A stretch of 54,321 nt of DNA from Rhizobium sp. Q54 (GCA_945871425.1 CAMBVS010000023.1:1-54321), one strand, 5' to 3'; positions 8,070 through 17,038 are shown, numbered from the stretch's first letter. Notes: generated from the sequence alone by a model not told the origin. A program made the numbers and translations.

Positions 8070-9122
8070 ATGCAACGCCCTGAACCGCACGCCGTGTCCG
8101 GCCGCGCCGTCCCGATCGAGCGCGGCCGCGCGAGCACCATTCGTGCCGTCGTGTGTGATCGCTATGGCGGGCCCGAGGTGGCGCGGCTCGCTGACGTGCC
8201 ACGGCCCGTAATCGGCGCTGACCAGGTGCTGATCGATGTCCGTGCCTCCTCGATCTGCCGCGGCGACATCCATCTCCTGAACGGCAAGCCCTATCTCATC
8301 CGGATCGCCGGCCATGGCATACTCCGGCCTAAGCACCCCGTCCCCGGCCAGAACGTGTCGGGTGTCGTGATCGAGGTCGCGTCCAGGGTCACGGGGCTCG
8401 CCCCCGGTGACGAGGTGTTCGGCGAGATCCCCCACGGCGCGTTCGCCGAGCTGGTGGCCGCTTCGGCCGCGCGTCTCGCGTTGAAGCCCGCGAGCTTCGG
8501 TCATGAGGATGCGGCGGCCTTGCCGGTCTCTGGTATCACAGCCCTACAAAGCCTGCGCGACGCTGGCAAGCTTCGCGCCGGCCAGAGCGTGCTGATCAAC
8601 GGTGCCTCGGGCGGCGTCGGTACGCTCGCCGTCCAGATTGCCAAGGCGTTGGGCGCCGATGTCACCGCGGTGTGCGGCACGCGGCACTTGGAGGCCGTCC
8701 GTGGTCTCGGCGCGGATCGTGTCATCGACTACACGCGTGAAGATTTCGCATCCGCGACCCTCCAGCACGACGTGATGCTCGATCTCGCCGGCAACCGGTC
8801 GCTTGCCGACTGCCGGCGCGCTGTGAAGCCCGGCGGAGTGCTCGTCGCCTGCGGCCAGCTCGCAGGCGGGACGTGGCTCGGGCCGGTGCCCCGCCTCATC
8901 AAGGTTGCGATCGCAGGACGGCTGTCGCGCTGCACGATGAGCCCGTTTCTCGCCAGGCCCAACAGTGCCGACCTCCAGCTGCTCGCGCGGATGGCCGATG
9001 CAGGACAGCTGCAGCCCGTCGTGGACAAGCGCTTCGCGCTCGCGGAGATCGCGCAAGCCCTCGCGCACGTGGCGGCTGGTCCGGTGCAGGGAACGACAGT
9101 GCTCGCGGTGGCCGGAGCGTGA
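8070..9122 (+). CDS. NAD(P)-dependent alcohol dehydrogenase / quinone oxidoreductase-like (MDR)
   Basis: A 350-residue medium-chain dehydrogenase/reductase. A GroES-like N-terminal domain (about 24-140; SSICRGDIHLLNGKPY, PVPGQNVSGVVIEV, GDEVFGEI) precedes a Rossmann domain with the nucleotide motif GASGGVGTLAVQIAKALGA. The cysteine-rich structural-zinc lobe of classical ADHs is absent, so it fits the QOR-like group that reduces enones, quinones or related electrophiles. The start is supported by AGGAG nine bases upstream. Its promoter carries two operators for the divergent TetR protein, suggesting inducible detoxification. Confidence 0.88.
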   Translation: MQRPEPHAVSGRAVPIERGRASTIRAVVCDRYGGPEVARLADVPRPVIGADQVLIDVRASSICRGDIHLLNGKPYLIRIAGHGILRPKHPVPGQNVSGVVIEVASRVTGLAPGDEVFGEIPHGAFAELVAASAARLALKPASFGHEDAAALPVSGITALQSLRDAGKLRAGQSVLINGASGGVGTLAVQIAKALGADVTAVCGTRHLEAVRGLGADRVIDYTREDFASATLQHDVMLDLAGNRSLADCRRAVKPGGVLVACGQLAGGTWLGPVPRLIKVAIAGRLSRCTMSPFLARPNSADLQLLARMADAGQLQPVVDKRFALAEIAQALAHVAAGPVQGTTVLAVAGA

Positions 9123-9224
9123 CCACGCATGTGGAGCCCGATGCACACGCCAATTCTCCCGATGCCGATAGCGGAGCATTCCGCTTGAAACAGCTCGCTT
9201 CTTGTCGACGACGAGCCGTGCCGC

Positions 9225-9515
9225 ATGAGCAGAATGAGCCGTAGGTTTGACCACATACGTGCACTGGCCCTCGACTACTTCGCCCGTGGAGGCTGGGAAT
9301 TGGCCGATGTCGACAGGGACACCGAGGGGTGGGCGTGTGAACACTGGACCATCGTTTCTATTCGACAGCTTCCGGGCTTGAAGATAGTCCCGACCTTTCT
9401 CGTTGACCCGATGTTCGAGGGCTCCAACAAGGCATCGGCCGTCTGGGCCGTTTGGACAACTGAATGTTCGCCCTTATTCGAAGCGGACACCGAAAGCGTT
9501 TCTATGCACGACTAA
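9225..9515 (+). CDS. Small hypothetical protein
   Basis: A 96-residue product starting MSRMSRRFDHIRALALDYFARGGWELADVDRD. The sequence is tryptophan-rich and acidic, with no signal peptide or membrane segment, and no family is recognised. The composition reads like a real folded protein (balanced residues, few runs), though codon choice is less GC3-biased than in the neighbours, hinting at acquired DNA. It is convergent with the hydrolase gene, with a possible shared hairpin between them. Confidence 0.4.
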   Translation: MSRMSRRFDHIRALALDYFARGGWELADVDRDTEGWACEHWTIVSIRQLPGLKIVPTFLVDPMFEGSNKASAVWAVWTTECSPLFEADTESVSMHD

Positions 9516-9574
9516 ATCAACAAAATCGGGCGCTTCGTGGACATCGCGAGAGCGGCCGGAAGTGTCGTAGAAGT

Positions 9575-9617
9575 AGCCAGAAGCGGTCGCGGGTTCGCAA
9601 ACCCGTCTACTCTGGCT
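9575..9617. terminator. Nested hairpin between convergent genes
   Basis: Outer arms AGCCAGA/TCTGGCT enclose inner arms GGGTT/AACCC around CGCA. It overlaps the stop codon of the minus-strand hydrolase gene (9607-9609). There is no uridine run, so it is only a candidate bidirectional terminator. Confidence 0.3.
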
Positions 9618-10827
9618 GGGAAAGCAAACGATTGCGAATGAACCCCAAGGTGTGGGCGAGAATTTCTCGGGTTCGTGGCCCTTCATCGAGCACATCGAAA
9701 CCATGGTGTCCTGTGGGGTGGTTCAACAAGTCCAATGACAGATTGGCCGTGGTAGCCGCGCTCACAAACCGATCCAGCCCGCCTTGGAGCCAGGAATTCT
9801 GTTCGAGGCCTGCCCTCGCTACCAGCATCGGAGGTAGAGGGTGGTTGATCTGAGTCAACGTATGGAGGGCCGAGAACTCCTGCCTGTCGGCATCGAGCAC
9901 CGCGTAGTAGGCCACTATCGCACGGAGCCCTGAGGGCGGATCGCGCAGCATTGACGCTACAAAGCGACCGCCTCCTGAGAAGACCCATGCGCCTAGAGAA
10001 TACGGGTCAAAGCCCAGCATCCCGGCGTTTGACGCGATGAATTCAAAGACAGCTCGAATGTCGGTCACAGCGTCGGCAAGGCGGTCTGAACCGAAGTAGC
10101 GATGGTTGACCACGACCGCCGCACATCCGGACGCCGCAATCAATCGCCCGATCGACTGAAACGCCGCCCAATCCTTCGGAGAGGTGGCGAGGTTGGAAGG
10201 AATAGGACCGCCATGGATCACGACCACCACCGGCACGGGCCCGCCCGGAGCCGGTCGGTAGATATCCAGAGCCAACTCACCATCTGCAGTTCTCCGATAG
10301 AGCACGTTGCGATCGACCGTAACGCTCTCCATGCCAGAAACCTGAAAGCGCACGGATGTGCGCGCGTACGGTTCTACCCATGCCGGATCTTCGCGAACGG
10401 CCGCGTTCTCGACCTTGACTCGCCTCAGAGAAGCGGAAGATGACGTTTGGGGACCGGTCTCGGGGGACATGGTTTGGCCGGCAACCCAAAGCCATTTCCC
10501 CTGGGCCCGCCGAAATACGCAAAGTGACTGATAGGTGCGCGCGGTCGTCCCTCCTGCGTGGACGAACTCGTCGTGGAGAGTCATGGTCGCGACCGCGAAG
10601 GTGTCGAAATCTACGACTTCGAGGTTCTCGACAGTCTGGCTGCCGAAGCGCCAGTCGGTCGCCGTGCATATTCGCGCGATGTACGCATCTTTTTCGACTC
10701 TCGTGCCACGCGAGGTCACGTAGACGAAAGACGGATCGGTAATCTCGGAGAGCATCGCCGAAGACTTGTCGACCAATGCCTTCGCCTTGGCGCGCAGCAC
10801 GGCCTGAATCTTGTCAGATAGGGTCAT
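9607..10827 (-). CDS. NTF2-like (SnoaL/DUF4440) domain fused to alpha/beta hydrolase
   Basis: A 406-residue two-domain protein. Residues about 1-125 read as an NTF2-like fold (SAMLSEITDPSFVYVTSRGTRVEKDAYIARI, then TMTLHDEFVHAGGTTARTYQSLCVFRR and WLWVAGQTM). Residues about 165-400 are an alpha/beta hydrolase: oxyanion HGGPIPSN, nucleophile elbow AWVFSGGGRF with serine but no canonical first glycine, and a likely catalytic histidine in GHHGFDVLDEG. No signal peptide is seen. GGAG lies just before the ATG. The domain pairing suggests an NTF2-like cap or oligomerisation module on an esterase/lyase; the substrate is unknown. MITE copy 2 lies 88 bp upstream. Confidence 0.78.
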   Translation of the reverse strand: MTLSDKIQAVLRAKAKALVDKSSAMLSEITDPSFVYVTSRGTRVEKDAYIARICTATDWRFGSQTVENLEVVDFDTFAVATMTLHDEFVHAGGTTARTYQSLCVFRRAQGKWLWVAGQTMSPETGPQTSSSASLRRVKVENAAVREDPAWVEPYARTSVRFQVSGMESVTVDRNVLYRRTADGELALDIYRPAPGGPVPVVVVIHGGPIPSNLATSPKDWAAFQSIGRLIAASGCAAVVVNHRYFGSDRLADAVTDIRAVFEFIASNAGMLGFDPYSLGAWVFSGGGRFVASMLRDPPSGLRAIVAYYAVLDADRQEFSALHTLTQINHPLPPMLVARAGLEQNSWLQGGLDRFVSAATTANLSLDLLNHPTGHHGFDVLDEGPRTREILAHTLGFIRNRLLSQPE

Positions 10828-10915
10828 GATCGCTCCGAGATACAGGCTCGACCTCTGGCCTCGGAAGAGACTAGCTCAGGGTCTGTCCGAAGTCCGCTCC
10901 GGGCCGGGCATAGCC

Positions 10916-11063
10916 GAGGTTGTTGAAAAACTATTCTGGGCCTGTCTCGGCGCAAGCTTGATTCATGAACGAGCATCGGCACGCAATGGCGAGACGCCGA
11001 AGCGCGTTAGCGGATTCGAATAGTGCGTCAGGCAGCGCGGGAGCAGAGTTTTTTAACAGCCTC
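10916..11063. mobile_element. MITE-like element, copy 2 (148 bp)
   Basis: Same length and orientation as 5608-5755, with about 14 differences. The ends are GAGGTTGTTGAAAAACT and, inverted, GAGGCTGTTAAAAAACT. It sits in the promoter-proximal region upstream of the hydrolase gene. The left flank (tagcc) matches copy 1; the right flank differs, so no target duplication is evident. A 12-base shared motif lies 15 bases past the right end. Confidence 0.75.
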
Positions 11064-11362
11064 ATCATGAGCGGCCGTTCGAGAGGCCGCTGGCTTCAGT
11101 CACGCCGCACGGAGTGCCGCGCGAACCGCGTCGACCGGGGCCGAGCTGCCGCTGACCTGGCCGGCGGCCGCCCTTGCCGCGCTGCCGCCGGCGATCGCCT
11201 GGGCCGTCTTCGGCGATCCCCTCATGCTGCAAATCGGCATCGAACTTTGACCCGTCGGATCGTTACACAGTGCGCCAAGAATGCAGGGGACATGCACTCC
11301 TGGGCGGGGTTCGCGTTGGCGCCGATCGAGCCCCCCGCCGATTGGCGATTACTTCCTACCGA
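11064..11362. other. Intergenic stretch with a possible coding tail
   Basis: It begins with a hairpin AGCGGCC/GGCCGCT (11070-11091). From about 11128 to 11249 the plus strand reads as a hydrophobic C-terminal tail (LPLTWPAAALAALPPAIAWA, ending LMLQIGIEL before a TGA), which may be a remnant of a membrane-protein gene; no family is recognised. Nothing else is supported before the hyuB stop at 11363. Confidence 0.3.
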
Positions 11363-13072
11363 TCAGTGCCTGCCGCTGATCGATAACGGGGTCCCGTTGG
11401 GGTGTCGATTGACGCCGTACTCCTCGGCAGCCTGTTGAGGACTCAGGTAACCACGCTTCAGATCGCCTGCGATCGCCTCTTCGGCGCGTTTGCCGGGATC
11501 CCCGTAGCCGCCGCCGCCAGGAGTCCGCACCTGAATGAAGTCGCCCTCGCGCAGCACGTAGCCCTCCCCTTTCGAGACATGGAGGGGTCGGATCTCGGAT
11601 CCCGACTGATGGACGACAAGCTCGTTGCGGCCGCCCGGCCCACCGCCAAGGATGCCCGGCGGCCCGACAACGCCGTGATCCATCAGGAATGACGCCTTGG
11701 CCTCGCCCCGCAGCAGGCGAACGCGGTAATTGGTTCCGAAGCCACCTCGACTTTGTCCTGGTCCGGCGCTGCCTTCGCGGAGGGCGTACTCTTCATACAG
11801 GATCGGGTAGTGTTGCTCGAGAATCTCGATCGGCTGCGTCTTCGAGATCCCGATCGAAGAGCACCCGTTGGTGAGGCCGTCAGCTGCCCACCAGCCGCCG
11901 TAACCGCCCCCGCTGAACATATACATGATGTAGTGGCGGCGCTGCTCCGGATCCCAGCCGCCGAGGCTGAAATTGCCGCTCGTCCCTGCCGGCGCCGCGA
12001 ACATCCGATCCGGTATGGCTTGGCCCATCGCCAGGAAGACGGCCTCGATCACGCGCTGGGAGACCTCCGAAGCGGCACCGGCGCAGGGGCGCGGATAGAC
12101 TGCGTCCAGGAAGGTTTCGCGCGGCGTCTCGACGTGCAGAGGAGCGAAGCACCCGGAATTGATGGGGACATCGGGAAAGATGTGCTTTATCGCGACATAG
12201 ACCGAGGAGCGGGTCAGCGCCGCCGGACAGTTCATCGGACCCTGACACGGCGGACTTGACCGGCTGAAGTCGAAGTCGATCTCGGACCCGCGGACGGTCA
12301 TCTTGAGCCGGATGGCAAGCTTTTCGGGAACGACACCGTCGCTGTCGCAGTAGCTGACCGATTCATACACACCGTCGGGCACGCTCTCGATATGCGATCC
12401 CATCTGCTGTCGCGAGCGAGCCTTGAGTTCGACGATGCACTGGTCGACGACATCGGCGCCATACCGGTCGAGCAGTTCGGTGAGTCTCTGCGCTCCTACC
12501 TTCAGCGCGCCGACCTGCGCTTTGATGTCGCCGATCCGCTCTTCGGGTACGCGGATGTTGTGCAAGACGATCTGCAGGATCTCATCGTCCATCACGCCGG
12601 CGCGAAAGAGCTTTACGGGCGGAATGCGGAGGCCTTCCTGATGGATCTCGGTCGCCGTGCTGGTGAAGCCGCCGGGCACGATGCCGCCGGTATCGGGCCA
12701 ATGGCCGGTGTTCGAGAGCCAGCACCACAGGCTGCCCTTATAGTAGAAGGGCGTCACCATCTTCACGTCCATCAAGTGCGTGCCGCCGAGATAGGGATCG
12801 TTGAGCAGCACGATGTCGCCCGGACCGAGATCTTTCCGGCGCTCGATGACGCATTGCGTGGAGAACTGCATGACGCCGACGAAGCTCGGAAGGCCCATCT
12901 CGCCATGAGCGATCACTTCACCCGTGTCGCGGTGGTAGATCCCGTTCGACCGATCGAGTCCTTCCGAAATGACAGGAGAGAAGGATGTCTTCTCATGCAC
13001 GAGGTCCATTTCGGTCGCAACTTGGCGCAGCCCGTTGTGAACGACTGCCAGCAGAACCGGATCGAGGGGCAT
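11363..13072 (-). CDS. hyuB: Hydantoinase B / N-methylhydantoinase beta / oxoprolinase-type subunit
   Basis: A 569-residue HyuB-family subunit, the partner of HyuA in ATP-dependent hydrolysis of 5-oxoproline, hydantoins or related cyclic amides, or in acetophenone/acetone carboxylase-like enzymes. Family marks include HEKTSFSPVISEGLDRSNGIYH, GDIVLLNDPYLGGTHLMDVK, SNTGHWPDTGG and the C-terminal VRTPGGGGYGDP. The frame extends to a TTG at 13087, but ATG at 13070-13072 has AGAGG at good spacing and is preferred. The hyuA stop lies 11 bases upstream, so the pair is an operon. Substrate cannot be read from the sequence. Confidence 0.9.
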   Translation of the reverse strand: MPLDPVLLAVVHNGLRQVATEMDLVHEKTSFSPVISEGLDRSNGIYHRDTGEVIAHGEMGLPSFVGVMQFSTQCVIERRKDLGPGDIVLLNDPYLGGTHLMDVKMVTPFYYKGSLWCWLSNTGHWPDTGGIVPGGFTSTATEIHQEGLRIPPVKLFRAGVMDDEILQIVLHNIRVPEERIGDIKAQVGALKVGAQRLTELLDRYGADVVDQCIVELKARSRQQMGSHIESVPDGVYESVSYCDSDGVVPEKLAIRLKMTVRGSEIDFDFSRSSPPCQGPMNCPAALTRSSVYVAIKHIFPDVPINSGCFAPLHVETPRETFLDAVYPRPCAGAASEVSQRVIEAVFLAMGQAIPDRMFAAPAGTSGNFSLGGWDPEQRRHYIMYMFSGGGYGGWWAADGLTNGCSSIGISKTQPIEILEQHYPILYEEYALREGSAGPGQSRGGFGTNYRVRLLRGEAKASFLMDHGVVGPPGILGGGPGGRNELVVHQSGSEIRPLHVSKGEGYVLREGDFIQVRTPGGGGYGDPGKRAEEAIAGDLKRGYLSPQQAAEEYGVNRHPNGTPLSISGRH

Positions 13073-13083
13073 CATGTCCTCTT

Positions 13084-15114
13084 TCAAACGGTAATGATGA
13101 GATTGCCGAGGCGGTCTACTTCGAGCCGCGCACCTGGATCCACGACCGTCGTCGCGTCCATCTGCTCGACAATGACCGGACCGTCCAGAGTGCTGCCAAC
13201 GGCGAGGCTCTCGCGGCGCCAGATAGGCGTTTCGTAGAGACGGTCGGAAAAGTGGACGGAGCGAACGCCGCGAGGACCGGCCGGTGCGCCGATCGCCGGC
13301 GCCGGCGCGAAAAGCTCCATGGAGATCTTCGGTCTCGTTCCGACGACGCAGGTCCGAAGGTTCACCAGTATCACGCGCATCTCCGCCAGTTCGATGTTGA
13401 ATCGAGCCCGGTAGCGATCGGCGAAGTCGCGCATCACGGCGGCTGGATTGAAGCTCGGGGAGGTTACGGGCATGCGAAAGACGTGGCTCTGGCCTCGGAA
13501 GAGCAGGTCCGCTTCGTGGACGACGACGACTCCTTCGACCGGCACGCGTTCCTGCTCGATGATCGCGCGCCCGCGAGCCGCCTGTTCGGCCAGAATTGCG
13601 TCGAAAGCCGAGCCGTCGGACTCGGCCAAAGGCAAGTTGATGGTCTGCACGAAGTCGTGTCGAAGATCGGCAAGAATGCAGCCCAGCGCCGATGTGGCGC
13701 CGGGGAAGCGCGGTACGAGAACGCGGGGCACCCCGAGCTCTTTGGCCAACGCCGTCGCATGGAGCGGGCCGGCGCCGCCGAAGGCGAAAAGAGCGAAGTC
13801 GCGAGGATCGTATCCGCGTTCGATCGACACCAGACGAATGGCGCTGGCGAGATGATTGGTGGCGACTGAAATGATCGCCGTCGAGGCTTGTATCGCGTTC
13901 AATCCCAGAGGCCGACCGATGTGCTCGAGGATCGCTTCGCGTACCGCGTCGACCGGGACCGTTCGTTCGATGCCGGGCATGCTGGCAGGGTCAAGTCGTC
14001 CCAGCAGGAGATTGGCATCCGTTACCGTCGGCAAGGCGCCGCCGCGGCCATAGCAGATCGGCCCGGGCCGCGAGCCGGCGCTTTCCGGCCCTACTTGAAG
14101 AAGACCGGCGCGACTTATCCGGGCAATCGAGCCGCCGCCTGCGCCGATGGTGTGGACGTCGATCATCGGAACCCGCACCGGCACCGCGTAGGCGATGTCC
14201 TTCTCGGCCGACAGTGCCGGAACCCCATCGCGTATGAGCGTCACATCGAAGCTGGTCCCGCCCATGTCGCAGGCGATGACGTTGCTGATGCCGGCTTCGA
14301 CACCGACGCGCGCTGCGGCCAGTACGCCCGCCGCCGGCCCGGACATGACTGTCTGCACCGCATGCTCGGCAGCGGCACGCATCGTCATGGTTCCGGCGTT
14401 GCCCTGCATGACCAGCGGTTCCGGCTTGAACCCGGCATCGCCGAGCTTTCCGGCCAGCCTTCCGAGGTATCGCGCCATGATGGGCTGTATCGACGCGTTG
14501 ACCGCGGCGGTGGAACCGCGCTCGAATTCCCGGGCCTCCCGAAGGATCTCGTGACCGACGGTCACGTAAGGGTTCGGCCATATCTTGCGCGCGATCTCCG
14601 CGGCGCGGAGCTCCTGGCGCGGATTGATGTAGGAATGCATGAAGTGGATGACGAGCGCTTCGGCGCCGCGCTCGATCAGTGCGCGGACGGCGCTTTCGAA
14701 CGCGACTTCGTCCAGCGGCACGAGGATGCGCCCGGCAGCATCGACGCGTTCGGGAACCTCGACCCGAAACTCGCGGGATATCAGCGGGTCGAAGGTGCCG
14801 GTCATTCCGTACGGGTTCGGCCGCGTCCGCCGCCCAAGCTCGAGCGTGTCGCGGAAGCCCGCCGTGGTGACCAGGCCGCAGACGGCTCCCTTCCGCTCGA
14901 GCACGGCATTGGTTCCGACCGTCGTGCCATGGACGAAAGCGGTCAGCTTCGGCAGGTCGGCCGCAGCCTGCCGGAGGCCGCCCATCACCCCCTCCGACTG
15001 ATCCCCTGGAGTGGAAGGAACCTTGGCCACGTGAAAGGCGCCGCTTACCGGATCAACGAGCACAACGTCGGTGAAAGTCCCGCCGACATCGACGCCGGCC
15101 TGCCATCTACTCAT
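13084..15114 (-). CDS. hyuA: Hydantoinase A / oxoprolinase-type ATP-binding subunit
   Basis: A 676-residue HyuA-family protein with the actin-like ATPase fold: phosphate loop VDVGGTFTDVVLVDPVSG near residue 8, FVHGTTVGTNAVLERKG, TTAGFRDTLELGRRTRPNPY, the second phosphate region ACDMGGTSFDVTLI, and IGAGGGSIARI. It works with HyuB to drive ring opening or carboxylation with ATP. Upstream on the same strand, beyond a hairpin-rich 198-bp gap, is a binding-protein gene, suggesting import and then hydrolysis of one substrate. The specific ligand (hydantoin, oxoproline, caprolactam-like) is unknown. Confidence 0.92.
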   Translation of the reverse strand: MSRWQAGVDVGGTFTDVVLVDPVSGAFHVAKVPSTPGDQSEGVMGGLRQAAADLPKLTAFVHGTTVGTNAVLERKGAVCGLVTTAGFRDTLELGRRTRPNPYGMTGTFDPLISREFRVEVPERVDAAGRILVPLDEVAFESAVRALIERGAEALVIHFMHSYINPRQELRAAEIARKIWPNPYVTVGHEILREAREFERGSTAAVNASIQPIMARYLGRLAGKLGDAGFKPEPLVMQGNAGTMTMRAAAEHAVQTVMSGPAAGVLAAARVGVEAGISNVIACDMGGTSFDVTLIRDGVPALSAEKDIAYAVPVRVPMIDVHTIGAGGGSIARISRAGLLQVGPESAGSRPGPICYGRGGALPTVTDANLLLGRLDPASMPGIERTVPVDAVREAILEHIGRPLGLNAIQASTAIISVATNHLASAIRLVSIERGYDPRDFALFAFGGAGPLHATALAKELGVPRVLVPRFPGATSALGCILADLRHDFVQTINLPLAESDGSAFDAILAEQAARGRAIIEQERVPVEGVVVVHEADLLFRGQSHVFRMPVTSPSFNPAAVMRDFADRYRARFNIELAEMRVILVNLRTCVVGTRPKISMELFAPAPAIGAPAGPRGVRSVHFSDRLYETPIWRRESLAVGSTLDGPVIVEQMDATTVVDPGARLEVDRLGNLIITV

Positions 15115-15172
15115 ACTTAGTACCTGCTCCCTGAAATCGGCTGTCTGTCGGGGCGCCTGGGGCTACCGGGGA

Positions 15173-15238
15173 CCGCGACGGCTCGACTTCGGCCGTCGCG
15201 GCGAACCCACCGGCCCAGCCCCGGTGGCGACCGGGGCT
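15173..15238. repeat. Overlapping strong hairpins between binding-protein gene and hyuA
   Basis: A perfect 10-bp stem, CCGCGACGGC/GCCGTCGCGG (15173-15201, 9-base loop), is followed by AGCCCCGGT-GGCG-ACCGGGGCT (15217-15238, 9-bp stem, 4-base loop). An alternative stem, CCACCGG/CCGGTGG (15207-15227), competes with the second. No uridine run follows on either strand. In this operon such structures could stabilise the upstream transcript or attenuate hyuAB relative to the receptor gene. Confidence 0.5.
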
Positions 15239-15312
15239 TGGGTCAACAATGACGGAGGCTCCTAGAGAGGCCGTGTCCGCAACGGCGGGCTATCGCGGAG
15301 AGACACCCGGCC

Positions 15313-16908
15313 TCACTTCTTGGTCGCGTTCCACCAGACGACCTTGAAGCCTTCCAGAATGCCGTCGACCGAATTTCGCCACGCCGCCTTCTGAACGAAG
15401 GCGCCGAGCGGCACGTAGGGGACGGTTTCGTAGAAGCGCTTCTGGAACTCCGCCGCGTGCTGCTTGCGTTCGCTCGCATCCGAGAGCGACGCGAACTTGA
15501 CGCGCATCGCCTCGAGCTGTGCGTCGCACGGCCATCCGAACCAGTTCTTTCCGTCGCAAGGAGTCGGAAGGATGCTGGCGGTGAGCGGATCGGTGCGATC
15601 CTGGGTCGGCCCCTGCGTCGGGAAGACGTGCCATCCGGCGCGATTGACTTTCGGATCGTCCTTGAGCGTGCGGCGCGAGACGAGCGTGCCGAAGTCCATG
15701 CTCTGCAGATCGACATTGACGCCGATCTGCTTCAGCTGCTGGGCAGTCAGGGTGATCGCCGCCGACAGCGACTGGTTCTCCACCGGATTCAACAGCACGA
15801 TGGGCTCGCCGCCGTAGCCGGACTCCTTCAGAAGCTGTTTGGCTTTTTCGATGTTTCCCGGGCCAGGCTGGCGGAAACCCTCCGTCCCGGCCTCCGTCTC
15901 GAGCGGGTAGCCGCAGGAGAATACCGCCCAGCACGGCCTCTCAAGGCTCGGGTTGCCGACGATGGCGGCCAGGGTGTCCCGTTGATTCGCGGCGTAGAGG
16001 ATCGCCTGGCGGAATTTCTGATTGTTCGTCGGCGCAACGAGGTGATTCAGCCGCAGCAGGGGATTGAATCCACCCCGGTTGATGACACGGGTGACGACAT
16101 CGCGTTCCTTCTCCAGGACAGGCAGGAGATGGGACGGCACGTACTCGTAGAAGTCGACCTCGCTGCGGATCAGCGCCTGTACCGCGATCGAGGTATCGGA
16201 GATGTAGGTCACATCGACGCCGCCGACCCGGACCACCTTTCCACCCGCGTAACCGTCCGCCTTCTCCGATCGAGGCACGTAGTCGGAGTTCCTGGAGTAG
16301 GACCAGCGGCTTCCCGGAACCCACTTCTCCCGTTCGAACTTGAACGGTCCGGAGCCGATCGAGGTCGTCACCTGCGTGCCTGGGTCGGTGAGGGCATCCT
16401 TCTCGCGCATGACATAGGTATCAGTGGTCGAGCCGAGCATCCCGACCACCGGAGCGAATTTTTCCTTGAGGCGGATTGCGAATGTGCGTCCGTCGATCTC
16501 GACGATCTCCGCCGTGACGGCGAGGAGGACCTGGCCGGCGCCGACTCGCGCGCCCCAGCGCTTGATCGATTGTATGGCGTCCTTCGAGGTGACCGGCGTC
16601 CCGTCATGGAACTTGAGGCCGGGTCTCAGCACGAACGTCCATGTCAGCCCGTCCGCGCTTGTATCCCAGCGATCGACCATCTGCGGCTGCGGGACGCCGT
16701 TGAGGTCCTGCGAGAACAAGTTGTCATAGACGAGTCGGGCGAAGCCCAGGGTCGGGAATGCGCTGGTCCATACGGGATCGAGCGAAGCCAGATCGGCTTC
16801 GACGGCTTGCTTGATGACGGTCTGAGCTTGCGCGCTCGTCGCGACTGCCAGGGCGGAACTCGCAAGCAAGAATGATCCAAATGCGGCACGGGAAAGATAG
16901 CGAAGCAC
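15313..16908 (-). CDS. ABC transporter substrate-binding protein, family 5, paralogue of 887-2467
   Basis: A periplasmic receptor of the DppA/OppA class. The frame opens at 16941, but GTG at 16906-16908 is preferred: GAGGAGGAGAAA precedes it directly and translation then begins with a signal peptide (YLSRAAFGSFLLASSALAVA, cleavage near AQA-QT). That gives 531 residues. The mature start VIKQAVEADLASLDPVWTS and the later PQPQMVDRWDTSADGLTW and FHDGTPVTSKDAIQSIKRWG align residue for residue with the other receptor in this window. No permease or ATPase gene is adjacent. Its position upstream of hyuAB suggests it delivers their substrate. Confidence 0.9.
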   Translation of the reverse strand: MLRYLSRAAFGSFLLASSALAVATSAQAQTVIKQAVEADLASLDPVWTSAFPTLGFARLVYDNLFSQDLNGVPQPQMVDRWDTSADGLTWTFVLRPGLKFHDGTPVTSKDAIQSIKRWGARVGAGQVLLAVTAEIVEIDGRTFAIRLKEKFAPVVGMLGSTTDTYVMREKDALTDPGTQVTTSIGSGPFKFEREKWVPGSRWSYSRNSDYVPRSEKADGYAGGKVVRVGGVDVTYISDTSIAVQALIRSEVDFYEYVPSHLLPVLEKERDVVTRVINRGGFNPLLRLNHLVAPTNNQKFRQAILYAANQRDTLAAIVGNPSLERPCWAVFSCGYPLETEAGTEGFRQPGPGNIEKAKQLLKESGYGGEPIVLLNPVENQSLSAAITLTAQQLKQIGVNVDLQSMDFGTLVSRRTLKDDPKVNRAGWHVFPTQGPTQDRTDPLTASILPTPCDGKNWFGWPCDAQLEAMRVKFASLSDASERKQHAAEFQKRFYETVPYVPLGAFVQKAAWRNSVDGILEGFKVVWWNATKK

Positions 16909-17024
16909 TTTCTCCTCCTCTGACGGCCTGTTGGACGACATCCCTCCGAGATCGGGTGCTTTGTGCGAAATAGGCGGCGGCGGAGCCGAACGCGGGGAAA
17001 GCCCGGTCGCTTTCAGTAAAAAAC

Positions 17025-17038
17025 TTTCGTATTGGAAA
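17025..17038. promoter_or_regulatory. Candidate operator upstream of the hyu-linked receptor gene
   Basis: TTTC-GTATTG-GAAA lies 117 bp upstream of the receptor start. Read in the direction of transcription it is TTTCCAATACGAAA, resembling TTTCCCATCGGAAA upstream of the paralogous receptor gene (857-870). The two share TTTCC-n-AT-n-n-GAAA. The arms are only four bases long, so support is weak. Confidence 0.2.

Noticed and set aside
13888..16875. Plus-strand frames of over 400 codons opposite hyuA and the second binding protein
   Set aside because: Antisense shadows with no recognisable domain or ribosome-binding site; the minus-strand genes have full family motifs and good starts.
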